DNA of 47,965 bases from NCBI GenBank assembly GCA_021741645.1, contig JAIOXK010000008.1, forward strand, positions 1 through 47,965. The letters are read 5' to 3'. The translations under genes and the position numbers were made by a program. Below the pieces are notes generated by a model that was given only the letters and a program-made list of their open reading frames with translations, was not told the DNA's origin and ran no database searches. This DNA comes from Candidatus Nanopelagicales bacterium (GTDB lineage: Bacteria; Actinomycetota; Actinomycetes; S36-B12). Each line of letters begins with the position of its first letter. Position 1 is the stretch's first letter. This document shows, in pieces, positions 7,640-16,388 of this stretch.

Positions 7640-9375
7640 GCCGAGACTCCTCCCTGACCCGTCAATTGTGCGGCCACCACCAGACGCGGATCGCGCACCG
7701 CCGCGCGTGCGGAAATGGCCTGCTCGTCCGTCGGAACCCGCTCAGCTGCGCGCTCTGCCTGCACACGAGCACGGTAGTGCTGAATCTCCTCCTGACGACG
7801 CTCTTCGGTCCATCCCAGCAGCGGCGTGATGATATCCGCTACATCCGCAACGCATTCCACACCCCGGTCCGGCGTCAGGATCGCGATGTGGGTCCGACGC
7901 GTCATGACATCGTCGATGTGCAACGCACCCTCGTGACTCACAGCGTACGCCGCTTCGGCCCGCAGGTAACCCCCACTGCCTGGGATCTCCACACCCAGAC
8001 TCGGGTCAGTCTCAATGGCTGCCAGAAGTTCGTCGGTCAGGACGCCGTACCGCCCGAGCAGGTGCTCCACGGCCCCCAGGGTAAGGCCCAGTTTGGCACC
8101 GCGCCGCGCGATCTCCGCCCGCTGACCGTCCAGTCCGCGAGCGCCGATGAGCGGAACGTTGTCGGTGACGCACGGACCGTGCGGGGTCTTGATCCCCTGA
8201 AGCGCCTCGTCGAGGACGTCCTCCGCCATGACGCGATAGGTCGTGTACTTGCCACCGACGATGGTCGTGAAGCCTGGAACGGTCGTCTCGATGGCGTGCT
8301 CGCGACTCAACTTGCTGGTGGCGCCGGGGCGGCCGCTCACGAGCGGCCGCAGCCCGACGAATACACCGTCGATGTCATCAACCGTCAGCGGTTTGCGCAA
8401 GACGCGGTTCAGATTGCGCAGCAGGTACTGGATGTCGTCCGAGGTGGCCGCCGGATGGTCAAGGTCGCCGTGCCACGCAGTGTCGGTGGTGCCGATGAGC
8501 CAGTGGCGACCCCAGGTGCGCACGAACAGCACACTGTCTTCGGCCCGCACGAACATGGAGATCTGCGAGTCGATGCGATCCCGTGGGATGAGGATGTGAA
8601 CGCCCTTGGACGCGGTCACTCGGAAGCTGGGTGAGCCGCCAGCACGATCCTGCAGACCGTCCGTCCATGCTCCGGTGGCGTTGATGACGCGCCGTGCTCG
8701 AATGGTGAAGGTCTCCCCTGACTCCAGGTCAGCCGCGATGACTCCGATGACCGCATCGTCGTCCTTGATGAGGTCGAGCACGATCACGCCGGAGGCGACA
8801 TCCGCGCCTGCCTCAGCGGCAGTGCGCACAAGCTCGACCGTGTGCCGGGCGTCGTCCATCTGGACGTCGTAGAAGGTGATAGCACCGGCCAGGTGCGAAG
8901 TGTCGAGATCAGGGGCCAGCCGATTCATGCCCGTCCGCGACAGATGCCGATGACGCGGAACGGCGCCAGCTCCACCGATGGTGTCGTAGAGGACTAGACC
9001 TGCGCCCATATAGGGCCGCTCCCAGACACGATGCTGGATGGGGTAGATGAACTGTATGGGACGCGTCAGGTGCGGACACAACTTCTGCAACATCAGCGCC
9101 CGCTCCTTGAGCGCCTCCCTCACCAGACCGAAGTTGAGTTGCTCGAGGTAGCGCAGTCCGCCATGGATCAGCTTGCCCGATCGGCTCGAGGTGCCGGATG
9201 CCCAGTCGCGCATCTCTACCAAACCAACACGCAATCCTCGTGTTGCGGCATCGAGCGCCGTACCGGCACCGGTGACCCCACCACCGATGACGAGGACGTC
9301 GTAGTCAACAGTGGCCAGCTGATCCAGGGTTCCCGGACGGTCGGCAGGGCTGAGAACGGAGCGAGAGCTGGACAT
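7636..9375 (-). CDS. FAD-dependent GlpD-like polyol-phosphate dehydrogenase, paralogue 1
   Basis: This 579-residue flavoprotein of the glycerol-3-phosphate dehydrogenase family feeds electrons to quinone at the membrane. The N-terminal dinucleotide loop VIGGGVTGAGTALDAATRG, the ASGTSSRSGKLIHGGLRYLEQ signature, the C-terminal FAD motif IVGGKYTTYRVMA and a C-terminal GlpD cap domain (about 440-560) are complete. It reads closer to ordinary actinobacterial GlpD than paralogue 2 does. Its position next to deoR, lerK and eryI suggests oxidation of a tetritol phosphate, or of glycerol 3-phosphate if the locus also takes glycerol. The ATG at 9375 follows a GAAGGG site. The exact substrate is unknown. 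Confidence 0.82.
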   Translation of the reverse strand: MSSSRSVLSPADRPGTLDQLATVDYDVLVIGGGVTGAGTALDAATRGLRVGLVEMRDWASGTSSRSGKLIHGGLRYLEQLNFGLVREALKERALMLQKLCPHLTRPIQFIYPIQHRVWERPYMGAGLVLYDTIGGAGAVPRHRHLSRTGMNRLAPDLDTSHLAGAITFYDVQMDDARHTVELVRTAAEAGADVASGVIVLDLIKDDDAVIGVIAADLESGETFTIRARRVINATGAWTDGLQDRAGGSPSFRVTASKGVHILIPRDRIDSQISMFVRAEDSVLFVRTWGRHWLIGTTDTAWHGDLDHPAATSDDIQYLLRNLNRVLRKPLTVDDIDGVFVGLRPLVSGRPGATSKLSREHAIETTVPGFTTIVGGKYTTYRVMAEDVLDEALQGIKTPHGPCVTDNVPLIGARGLDGQRAEIARRGAKLGLTLGAVEHLLGRYGVLTDELLAAIETDPSLGVEIPGSGGYLRAEAAYAVSHEGALHIDDVMTRRTHIAILTPDRGVECVADVADIITPLLGWTEERRQEEIQHYRARVQAERAAERVPTDEQAISARAAVRDPRLVVAAQLTGQGGVSA

Positions 9376-9457
9376 GAGGTGCCCTTCGGTAATTCCACAC
9401 GATTGGCCGGCGGGAATTGAGTCTTGGTTCGAGTCGCTGGTGGGGGAGATGGGTCAA

Positions 9458-9486
9458 GGGGCCGGCCGATACGCTCGGACGGCCCC
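9458..9486 (-). terminator. Stem-loop between the binding-protein gene and the GlpD-like gene
   Basis: GGGGCCGGCCGA pairs with TCGGACGGCCCC around a 5-nt loop, a 12-bp stem with one mismatch. No U-tract follows on the minus strand. It is more likely a partial terminator or mRNA-stabilising element that lets the binding protein exceed the downstream enzymes. Confidence 0.5.
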
Positions 9487-9501
9487 CTGACTGCTGCCTG
9501 A

Positions 9502-10542
9502 CTACTCGCTGAGCGTGAAGCCCTGCACCTTGCCAGCATTCTCCGGAGTGATCAGAATGCAGTCAATCGACTGCTTCTCCTGCGCGGGGGCAGTGCCGGT
9601 GGTCAGGTACTCGTTCAGCTGCGCAACGGCGGTCTTGGTGCCGTTCACGATGGGCTGGAGCACGGTGGCCACCATCTCGCCCGCAGCCACAGCGGCCACA
9701 GCATCATCGTTACCGTCGAAGCCGAGGACGCAGGTGCCCTGGAGCTTGCCGGCCTCACGAAGAGCCTCGATAGCGCCGAGGGCCATCTCGTCGTTGCCCG
9801 CGATGACACCCTTCAGATCCGGCTGCGCCTGAATCATCAGCTCCATCTTCTGCTTACCTTCCTGTCGATCCCAGTTGGCAGTCTCCTGCTGCAGCATGTT
9901 GAAGCCCAACGGGTCGATGACCTCGTGGTACGAGGTCGAGCGAATTCCGGCGTTGTTGTCGGTTGGGTTGCCGAACAGTTCGACGTAGTCGAGGTTGTCG
10001 CCCATGCACTCGACCCACGCCTCAGCACCCAGCGCCGCGCCCTGAGCGTTGTTTGAGACGATCTGGGCCTTGGCGATGCCCTGCTCGGAGATCTCGGCGT
10101 TTACCTGGAACACCGGGATACCGGCATCGGTGGCCTTCTGGACTGCGCCGACGGACTCATCCGCACCGGCCGGGTCGAGAATGATGGCCTTGGCGCCTGC
10201 GGCGATGGCCGCGTCGATGAACTGGTTCTGCTTGTCGGGGTCATTGCCGTGGGCATTGACCGTCGACTCGTAGCCCAGAGCACCAAGCTCGGCAACCGCA
10301 GTGTCGACCTCTGCCTTCCAATAGGGGTTGGACGGATCGACGGTAATGACGGCGACACTTCCGCCGGCCTCCCCGGAAGCAGCCTCTTCAGCGGCAGCAC
10401 CTTCGGCGGCAGCCTCTTCAGCGGTCGCGGCGTCGGTTGACTCCTCAGTTGAGCTGTCGCTCGAGCAGGCAACCAGGCCGAGAGCCATGGCGCTGCCCAT
10501 CGCGACGACCGCAGCAGTGCGGCCGAAACGCTTGATCATCAT
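9502..10542 (-). CDS. Sugar/polyol ABC transporter substrate-binding lipoprotein
   Basis: This 346-residue extracellular binding protein is of the ribose/xylose type (Peripla_BP_4). A signal peptide ends in the lipobox LVAC (Cys about 26), followed by a long Ala/Glu-rich linker and the two-lobe domain (VITVDPSNPYWKAEVDTAV, AIILDPAG, GFDGNDDAVAAVAAGE). It is expected to capture the tetritol at the cell surface. The start may be either of two adjacent ATG codons; AAGGGA lies upstream. It is last in the transporter block DUF2291, ATPase, permease, binding protein, and is followed by a stem-loop. The ligand is inferred from the catabolic neighbours. Confidence 0.9.
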   Translation of the reverse strand: MMIKRFGRTAAVVAMGSAMALGLVACSSDSSTEESTDAATAEEAAAEGAAAEEAASGEAGGSVAVITVDPSNPYWKAEVDTAVAELGALGYESTVNAHGNDPDKQNQFIDAAIAAGAKAIILDPAGADESVGAVQKATDAGIPVFQVNAEISEQGIAKAQIVSNNAQGAALGAEAWVECMGDNLDYVELFGNPTDNNAGIRSTSYHEVIDPLGFNMLQQETANWDRQEGKQKMELMIQAQPDLKGVIAGNDEMALGAIEALREAGKLQGTCVLGFDGNDDAVAAVAAGEMVATVLQPIVNGTKTAVAQLNEYLTTGTAPAQEKQSIDCILITPENAGKVQGFTLSE

Positions 10543-10575
10543 TCGGTTTCCCTTTCGCTATGTGAGTACTGCAGC

Positions 10576-10593
10576 CCCGGGCGCGGACCCGGG
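10576..10593 (-). other. Small GC hairpin between the permease and binding-protein genes
   Basis: CCCGGG, 6 nt, then CCCGGG can form a 6-bp stem just upstream of the binding-protein ribosome site. It may affect processing or local translation, but it could be chance in GC-rich DNA. Confidence 0.25.
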
Positions 10594-10603
10594 AGTCGTT
10601 GGG

Positions 10604-11686
10604 TCAGGCGTCTCCTGACGTCGGTGCGGATGGAGCCGTGAGGGAGGCCTGGGTCTTGCGAACCCCGCTGCGCTTCTGCAGGCGCTGCTGAGCCTGGTCG
10701 ATGGCCACGGCCAGGACGATGACAGCGCCCTTGATGACCACCTGCCAGAAGACCGACACTCCGACGAGTACCAGACCATCCACCAGGAAGCCGATGACGA
10801 AGGCGCCAATGATCGTGCCACGGACTGTTCCGCGACCACCCGCGAGCGCGGCACCACCAATGACCACAGCGGCGATCGCGTTCAGCTCGTAAAACTCCCC
10901 TGCCGTCGGCACTGCAGCTTTGAGGTCGGCAACGAGAAGCACGCCCACCAGTGCAGCGCAGAAACCGGAGATGACATAGATGCGAGTTTGCACCTTTTTC
11001 AAAGGCACTCCAGAAAGAATGGCCGCCCGCTCGTTACCGCCCGTTGCGTAGAGCCAGCGTCCGAACTTTGTGCGGTTCAGCAGAATCGAGGCTGCGATCG
11101 CGACGACGATCATGACCCAGACGGCCATCGGGATGCCCAGAGGTGCCGCAAAGGCCACGTCTACGAAGCCCTGATTGTTCGTCTCCGGGGATCCCTTTAT
11201 GTCGGTAAACGTCTCACCGTTGGAGATGAGCAGAGCCACACCTCGGGCCATGTAGAGCATGCCGAGGGTTGCGACGAATGCGGCGACGCGCCATCGGGCA
11301 ATGATGACCCCGTTGATCCAGCCGACGAAGGCACCCACCGCCACCGAGATGAGGATCACCGCCCATACCTGCGGGTAGGCGACCATCTCAGTAAACGGAA
11401 TGTTCCAGCCTTGAAGCAGCCAGCCAGCGATGATCCCGCTCAACCCGACAATGGAACCGACCGACAGGTCGATGCCACCGTTCAGGATGACGATCAGCAT
11501 GCCGATCGCGATGATCGCGTTCATCGCCACGTGGCGGGTCATCAGCAGCAGCGTCTCCGGCTGCAGGAACTGCGGCGTCAGAATCGAGAAGACGATGACG
11601 ATCAGAGCCAGCGCAATGAGCGCGCGTCCCTCAACCATGACGGCCGACCAGTTGATCTTGCGACCAGCGGACTCTTTCGTGCTCAC
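10604..11686 (-). CDS. Sugar/polyol ABC transporter permease (RbsC-like)
   Basis: This 360-residue membrane protein of the BPD_transp_2 family forms the channel of the sugar importer. It has about 8-10 hydrophobic segments starting near residue 20 (ALIALALIVIVFSIL), with the family's GGIDLSVGS motif near residue 72 and a conserved GGAALAGGRGTVRGTIIGA loop. The start overlaps the ATPase stop by 4 bp, indicating translational coupling. Substrate is inferred to be a tetritol, as for EryF in proteobacteria. Confidence 0.92.
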   Translation of the reverse strand: MSTKESAGRKINWSAVMVEGRALIALALIVIVFSILTPQFLQPETLLLMTRHVAMNAIIAIGMLIVILNGGIDLSVGSIVGLSGIIAGWLLQGWNIPFTEMVAYPQVWAVILISVAVGAFVGWINGVIIARWRVAAFVATLGMLYMARGVALLISNGETFTDIKGSPETNNQGFVDVAFAAPLGIPMAVWVMIVVAIAASILLNRTKFGRWLYATGGNERAAILSGVPLKKVQTRIYVISGFCAALVGVLLVADLKAAVPTAGEFYELNAIAAVVIGGAALAGGRGTVRGTIIGAFVIGFLVDGLVLVGVSVFWQVVIKGAVIVLAVAIDQAQQRLQKRSGVRKTQASLTAPSAPTSGDA

Positions 11687-13239
11687 GTGTGTGCTCCATC
11701 CGGACGGGTTTCGATCGCCTCTCCGGAGGCGGCCATGATCTCTTCACGGGTCGCTGTGCGGGGGTCGAACTCACCGACGATGTGACCACGACTCATGACG
11801 ATGATGCGGTGGGAGGCCGCAATCGCCTCCCCCACCTCGGAGGTCGCGTAGAGCACGGCCAGGCCCTGCGAGGCCTTCTCGAACAGCAGGGCGAAGATCT
11901 CACCCTTGGCACCGACGTCAATGCCACGGGCCGGTTCGTCGAGAAGCATGGCGGAGGGGCCGGTCATTAGAATCTTGCCGATGACGACCTTCTGCTGATT
12001 GCCACCGCTCAGGCTCGTGATCGGTGCAGCCGGCCCCTCGGTCTTGATGTGGATGTCCGCGATCTGCTGATCCGCCTGCTGCACCTGAAGAGGCTTGCTG
12101 AGCAGACCGCTCTTGGTGACGGCATCCAGATCCGCGAGAGTGATGTTATTGCCCACGGTCATCATCTGAACGAGCCCGTCTCGCTGGCGGTCCTCGGGCA
12201 CAAGCCCGAGTCCAACAGCGATCCGCCCCTCGATGTCGAGACCGGAGACATCCTCACCCCGCAACTGCACGCTGCCACCTGTGACAGGCATGCGTCCGGC
12301 AACACACTCGAGGAGCTCGGTGCGCCCGGCTCCCATGAGGCCGTATAGACAGACAATCTCACCGGCTCGCACGTCGATGCTGACATGGTTGACCGCGAGC
12401 CGCGTTGGGTCATCTGGGTTGATGACCGATACGTCGTGCAGCGAGAGAACGACGTCGCCGTAGGAGCGCTCTCGATCACGGAAGTCGTACTCGGCATCAC
12501 GCCCGGTCATCTGGGACACCACCCACGAAAGGTCGATGTCGTCAGCATCAGCCTCGGCGACGAGTGATCCGTCGCGAAACACCACCGCGTAATCAGCGAT
12601 GGCGATCGCCTCCTCGAGGTGGTGCGAGATGTAGACGATGGCAACCCCCTGCACGGTGAGTTCGCGAATCACCCGGAAGAGCACATCGACCTCGGCAGCA
12701 CTCAGTGCTGACGTGGGCTCGTCCATGATGAGAACCTGGGTCTCATCGACCAATGCACGGGCGATCTCCACGATTTGCTGCTGGCCAAGACGAAGGTTCG
12801 ACACCAAGGTCTTGGGGTCGATCGCCTCCTCTAGCCGAGCCATGACATCGCGGGTGGCCTCAGCCTCGGCGCCGTAATCGATGCCACCGCGACCATTGGG
12901 CAGCTCACGGCCGAGAAAGATGTTGTCCCGAACGTTCAGGTTCGCGCACAGGTTCAGCTCCTGATGGATGATGGAGATACCGCGCTCGCGTGCGTCCACC
13001 GTCGACTCGAGCACCACAAGTTCGCCATTGAGCATCAGTTGACCGCTCGTCGGCTCCTCGACACCGGACATGATCTTCATGAGGGTCGACTTGCCGGCGC
13101 CGTTCTCGCCGAAAAGCACGGTGACTTTGCCTGCACGAACGTCGAAGTCGACACCCTTCAAGGCGCGCGTGACCCCGTACTCCTTGGTGATGTCGACGGC
13201 TCGCAACACGACATCGGTGTCACCCGTCGCGACCGTCAC
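11683..13239 (-). CDS. Sugar/polyol ABC transporter ATPase (RbsA-like, two ABC domains)
   Basis: This 518-residue duplicated ATPase energises the importer. Domain 1 (about 10-245) has Walker A GENGAGKST, signature-region LRLGQQQIVEIARAL and Walker B LIMDEPTSAL. Domain 2 (about 260-505) has the degenerate loop GLMGAGRTE, signature LSGGNQQKVVIGK and LLDEPARGID, as usual for CUT2 sugar transporters. It overlaps the DUF2291 gene upstream and the permease downstream by 4 bp each. Confidence 0.93.
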   Translation of the reverse strand: MTVATGDTDVVLRAVDITKEYGVTRALKGVDFDVRAGKVTVLFGENGAGKSTLMKIMSGVEEPTSGQLMLNGELVVLESTVDARERGISIIHQELNLCANLNVRDNIFLGRELPNGRGGIDYGAEAEATRDVMARLEEAIDPKTLVSNLRLGQQQIVEIARALVDETQVLIMDEPTSALSAAEVDVLFRVIRELTVQGVAIVYISHHLEEAIAIADYAVVFRDGSLVAEADADDIDLSWVVSQMTGRDAEYDFRDRERSYGDVVLSLHDVSVINPDDPTRLAVNHVSIDVRAGEIVCLYGLMGAGRTELLECVAGRMPVTGGSVQLRGEDVSGLDIEGRIAVGLGLVPEDRQRDGLVQMMTVGNNITLADLDAVTKSGLLSKPLQVQQADQQIADIHIKTEGPAAPITSLSGGNQQKVVIGKILMTGPSAMLLDEPARGIDVGAKGEIFALLFEKASQGLAVLYATSEVGEAIAASHRIIVMSRGHIVGEFDPRTATREEIMAASGEAIETRPDGAHT

Positions 13240-13898
13240 GATGAGACCTCAATCGCCACTGGTTGGATGAGCCACATCGAATCCGGGCTGGTCGAAGCCC
13301 AGGCCCCGTAGACCCTGATCTCCTTGCCCGACAGGGATGCGGGGTCAGCTGGATCGAGTACCTCAGCCTTCATCAGGGCCTTGATCTCCTGAGCAAGACT
13401 CTGGAAGGCAATCTGGTCAGGTACATCTCCGAAGGAGATGATGCCGAGGGCATCACGAACCGGTCCGCCGTTGAGGGCGGGCCCGATGGGCACCAGAACG
13501 GCACGCTCTTCGTCGATCCCGTCGACGGTCAGGGTCATGAACTTGTCATCGACGCTCTCGACGGTGCCGGTGGCAACGACCGGTACCGCGAAGCTTCCCG
13601 CACCGAGATCCTGGCCGTACTTCCCGCCCGCCATGGTCAGGTCGGCATCTGCCTCCGTGGCAAAGATGGGAAGATCGACGGCATTGAGCGGAAGGTCACT
13701 CTTGATCTGCGGGAACAGCTCCGAGGCGACGACCGCTGGGTTGAAGTCCTTATTGGGGTTCAGACCGCTCGCGATGGCAGCGCCCTCTTCAGCCGTGGTG
13801 TAGGTCGTCGTCACGCCGATCGCCAATGCCAAGACGACACCGACGCCGATACCGATTCCCCGAGCCAACCACGGGGACCGCTGACCTGACCGACTCAC
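13236..13898 (-). CDS. DUF2291-family membrane-anchored protein
   Basis: This protein of about 220 residues is of the DUF2291 family, often encoded with CUT2 sugar transporters; its function is unknown. An uncleaved-looking N-terminal helix (about 13-31, ARGIGIGVGVVLALAIGV) precedes an extracytoplasmic domain with GKYGQDLGAGSFAVPVVATG and ALGIISFGDVPDQIAFQSLA. No lipobox Cys is visible, although many relatives are called lipoproteins. The ORF track starts at GTG 13913, but GTG 13898 has AGGAGG just upstream and is preferred. It is first in the transporter operon and overlaps the ATPase gene by 4 bp. Confidence 0.75.
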   Translation of the reverse strand: MSRSGQRSPWLARGIGIGVGVVLALAIGVTTTYTTAEEGAAIASGLNPNKDFNPAVVASELFPQIKSDLPLNAVDLPIFATEADADLTMAGGKYGQDLGAGSFAVPVVATGTVESVDDKFMTLTVDGIDEERAVLVPIGPALNGGPVRDALGIISFGDVPDQIAFQSLAQEIKALMKAEVLDPADPASLSGKEIRVYGAWASTSPDSMWLIQPVAIEVSS

Positions 13899-14122
13899 TT
13901 CGCCTCCTGTCACACGACCCCGTCGAGTCGCTCACTACAGCAGACGGGCGACCCAAGTGCTTGGATCGGAACCATCGCGCTGGTGACGGTAATACTGCAC
14001 TTTGAGATGAGAATATCTCCACTTTCTCTGTGAAAGATTCCCAAATGTTGTGAAACTGTTACCAAACTGTGGAGCGGGCGATTGTTCTTACATCCGCCTA
14101 CTCTGTCGCAGAGGTACCGGAT
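13899..14122 (-). promoter_or_regulatory. Promoter/operator region of the DUF2291-transporter-lerK operon
   Basis: This 224-bp gap is visibly AT-richer than its surroundings. On the minus strand it has TTTCACA twice with 20-bp pitch (14055-14049 and 14035-14029), followed by ATATTCTCA (14016-14008). TATTCT is a plausible -10. The same TTTCACA and ATATTCTCA pair, at nearly the same distance, lies upstream of the Hyi-like gene. CAAATGTT is also shared (14042-14049 and 18056-18063). These are candidate regulator sites by inference. Confidence 0.55.
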
Positions 14123-14899
14123 TCAGTCTGGGACCCGGGCCGCTGCCGCGAGCTGGGCGATCTCGAGCAGCCCCTCCGGCTGCCAGGCGGAACGTCCGAC
14201 GAACAACCCGTCAGTGGTGGGGTCCGTCAGCAGCTCGCCGGCGTTCTGCGGGTTGACGCTCCCCCCGTAGAGCAGAGCCCGCGGCCCCCTGCCATCCGAT
14301 TTTCGGGCCAGCAGCGCCGCAAGCGCCGCCATGACCGGAGCGGTCTGATCGACCGTGGCCGGTCGGCCGTCCTCACCAATCGCCCAGATCGGCTCGTAGG
14401 CCACGATCACCTTGCGAACCTCACTGGAACAGACGCGGGAGAGAGCGGCATCGACCTGGCGGGACAGGAACTCGATCTCCTCCCCCGCAGCACGAACATC
14501 GCCCGGCTCCCCGACGCAGATCAGCGGAACCAGACCGGCATCGAGTGCCGCGCGGGCCTTCAGCGCCACCGTCTCGTCCGTCTCCGCAAACATCGAACGC
14601 CGCTCCGAGTGACCCATCTCGATGATGGTGGCCCCGGCGTCCTCAGCCATCCGCATGGAGATCTCGCCGGTGTAGGCACCTTCGGATGCCCAGTGAGCAT
14701 TCTGCGCACCGATCATCACCGGGCTTGACGCTGGAAGTTCCGCGCGCACCGTCGCCAGCGCCGTGTGCGGCGGAAGGATGAACAGCTGAACAGTCTCCGG
14801 GAGGGCGGCCTGCGCAAGCGTCTGCGCGTACGACGTGGCCTCGGCCAGCGTCTTGTTCATCTTCCATCCAGTGCCGACCCACACAACCGGTTCAGTCAT
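14123..14899 (-). CDS. eryH: TIM-family tetrulose-phosphate isomerase (EryH/LerI-like)
   Basis: This 258-residue triosephosphate-isomerase homologue is expected to convert L-erythrulose 1-phosphate to D-erythrulose 4-phosphate. Catalytic Lys13 (GTGWKMNKTLAEA), His97 (GHSERR) and Glu169 (YEPIWAIG) are all present, as is the phosphate loop GGSVNPQN. Ordinary TPI has Asn in NWKMN; here it is Gly, and I recall WIGTSWKMNKTLAEA-type starts in Brucella EryH. The 304-residue ORF in the track extends upstream over the kinase; ATG 14899 overlaps the kinase stop by 8 bp and begins the fold. A plain second TPI is possible, but the N-terminal motif argues against it. Confidence 0.85.
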   Translation of the reverse strand: MTEPVVWVGTGWKMNKTLAEATSYAQTLAQAALPETVQLFILPPHTALATVRAELPASSPVMIGAQNAHWASEGAYTGEISMRMAEDAGATIIEMGHSERRSMFAETDETVALKARAALDAGLVPLICVGEPGDVRAAGEEIEFLSRQVDAALSRVCSSEVRKVIVAYEPIWAIGEDGRPATVDQTAPVMAALAALLARKSDGRGPRALLYGGSVNPQNAGELLTDPTTDGLFVGRSAWQPEGLLEIAQLAAAARVPD

Positions 14900-16388
14900 C
14901 CCTGTCTTTCCTCTCGATGGTCTGCAGGGCCTTGATGACCCCCATGAAATCCGCGTAGGCACGATCCATGTGCTCGCGCGAACTCGGATCCGGTTCATGC
15001 ACACGCTCGACTTGGACGGCGGACTCCACCGCTTCAACCAACGAGGGGTAGGCCCCGGCCGCCACCCCCGCGAGCAGGGCAGCCCCCAGCGCTCCGGACT
15101 CCTCCGCTGTGGTCACCTCGATGCGGCGCCCCAGCACGTCAGCAAACACCTGACTCCAGATACGGCTCCTGGACGCTCCGCCGGTGAGGCGGACAGCGTC
15201 GAACGCGTGCGCGGAAGCGAGGGCATCCACGTGATACCGGTGGGTGAACGCGACTCCTTCCATGATCGCCCTTAACAGGTGTCCGCGGGTATGCCACCCT
15301 CCGAGCCCGGTGAAGGTTCCGCTGAGTTTACCGACGAAAGGTGATCCGAACAGGAACGGCAGAAAGCGAATGACCGACGGATCCCCAGCGACCTCAGCGA
15401 CCTCCCGATCGATGAAGCCGAAGGGGTCGCCCACCAACCGACCCCGCTCGATGTCGTCGGCGCACAGGGTCTGCGCAAACCACTCCATGGTCGCCGCGCT
15501 GGTGGGACTCAGTGACATGTTCATCCATGAGCCCGGCTCGATGAAAGACCGTGCACACCAGTCATTTCCCAACACCGGCGTGTAGGAGATGACCTGGTTG
15601 ATGCTAAACGATCCTGCCACCACTGATGCCAGACCCGGGCTTATCACCCCTGTCCCGATGGCGGAGCAATCGACGTCATGCGCTGTCGCTGCAATCGGCA
15701 CGCCCTCAGGCAGTCCCGTGAGATCGGCTGCGTCCTCCGTGACGTGACCAGACACCGCACCTGACGACAGAACCGGTGGAAGAAGTCGCCGCTGCTCGCT
15801 GAGGCCGAAGAGCTCCACCACCTCATCTGAGTACTGCTGCGTGCGCACGTCGGTGAACGACAGGCTGGCCTCGGTGAGTTCGGTGGAGAACTCGCCGGTC
15901 AACCGCTGCCGGAGCATGTCCTTGGCCGGGAGCGCCCACGCTGACGCGGTAACAACATCCGGTTCGTTGTCGACCAACCATCGCAGAAGAGCAGCCGGCG
16001 CTGATGGCCACGGCCGCTGGCCCGTCAAGACCAACGCACGATCACTGACGCCACCGGTCTCCCATTGGCGCACGATGCCACTCGCGCGGGTGTCAAGCGA
16101 CATGATCCCGGGCCTGGTTGGACGCCCATCGGAATCCACCAGATACAGGCCGTCTCCGTGTGAGGTGACGCCGACAGCTGCAATCTGCGGGCGACCGGTG
16201 GCGGCGAGAACCTCGTCGACGGTCTCTGCTACCGCTCGCCACAGATCGTCTTGATCCCGCTCGACGTGATGAGCCCGGGGGTAGGACAACGGAACCCGCC
16301 GGCTGGCACTCGCCACGGGAACACCATGAAGGTCGAACAGCACCGATTTTGTGACGGTGGTACCTGCATCAATGCCGAGCAGCATCAT
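14892..16388 (-). CDS. eryA: FGGY-family tetritol kinase (EryA-like), paralogue 2
   Basis: This 498-residue FGGY kinase is probably the erythritol kinase partner of the adjacent EryB-like enzyme. The phosphate loop DAGTTVTKSVLFD and the C-terminal LTGGASRSRIWSQVFADVLG are intact. The substrate-side stretch TSHGDGLYLVDSDGRPT aligns with TGQGDGLWLVADDGRPT of paralogue 1, so the two share ancestry but have diverged. It overlaps the upstream dehydrogenase by 4 bp (ATGA) and the downstream eryH by 8 bp. This tight dehydrogenase-kinase-isomerase trio supports a single pathway. Which paralogue acts on erythritol is not decided by sequence. Confidence 0.82.
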   Translation of the reverse strand: MMLLGIDAGTTVTKSVLFDLHGVPVASASRRVPLSYPRAHHVERDQDDLWRAVAETVDEVLAATGRPQIAAVGVTSHGDGLYLVDSDGRPTRPGIMSLDTRASGIVRQWETGGVSDRALVLTGQRPWPSAPAALLRWLVDNEPDVVTASAWALPAKDMLRQRLTGEFSTELTEASLSFTDVRTQQYSDEVVELFGLSEQRRLLPPVLSSGAVSGHVTEDAADLTGLPEGVPIAATAHDVDCSAIGTGVISPGLASVVAGSFSINQVISYTPVLGNDWCARSFIEPGSWMNMSLSPTSAATMEWFAQTLCADDIERGRLVGDPFGFIDREVAEVAGDPSVIRFLPFLFGSPFVGKLSGTFTGLGGWHTRGHLLRAIMEGVAFTHRYHVDALASAHAFDAVRLTGGASRSRIWSQVFADVLGRRIEVTTAEESGALGAALLAGVAAGAYPSLVEAVESAVQVERVHEPDPSSREHMDRAYADFMGVIKALQTIERKDRDD

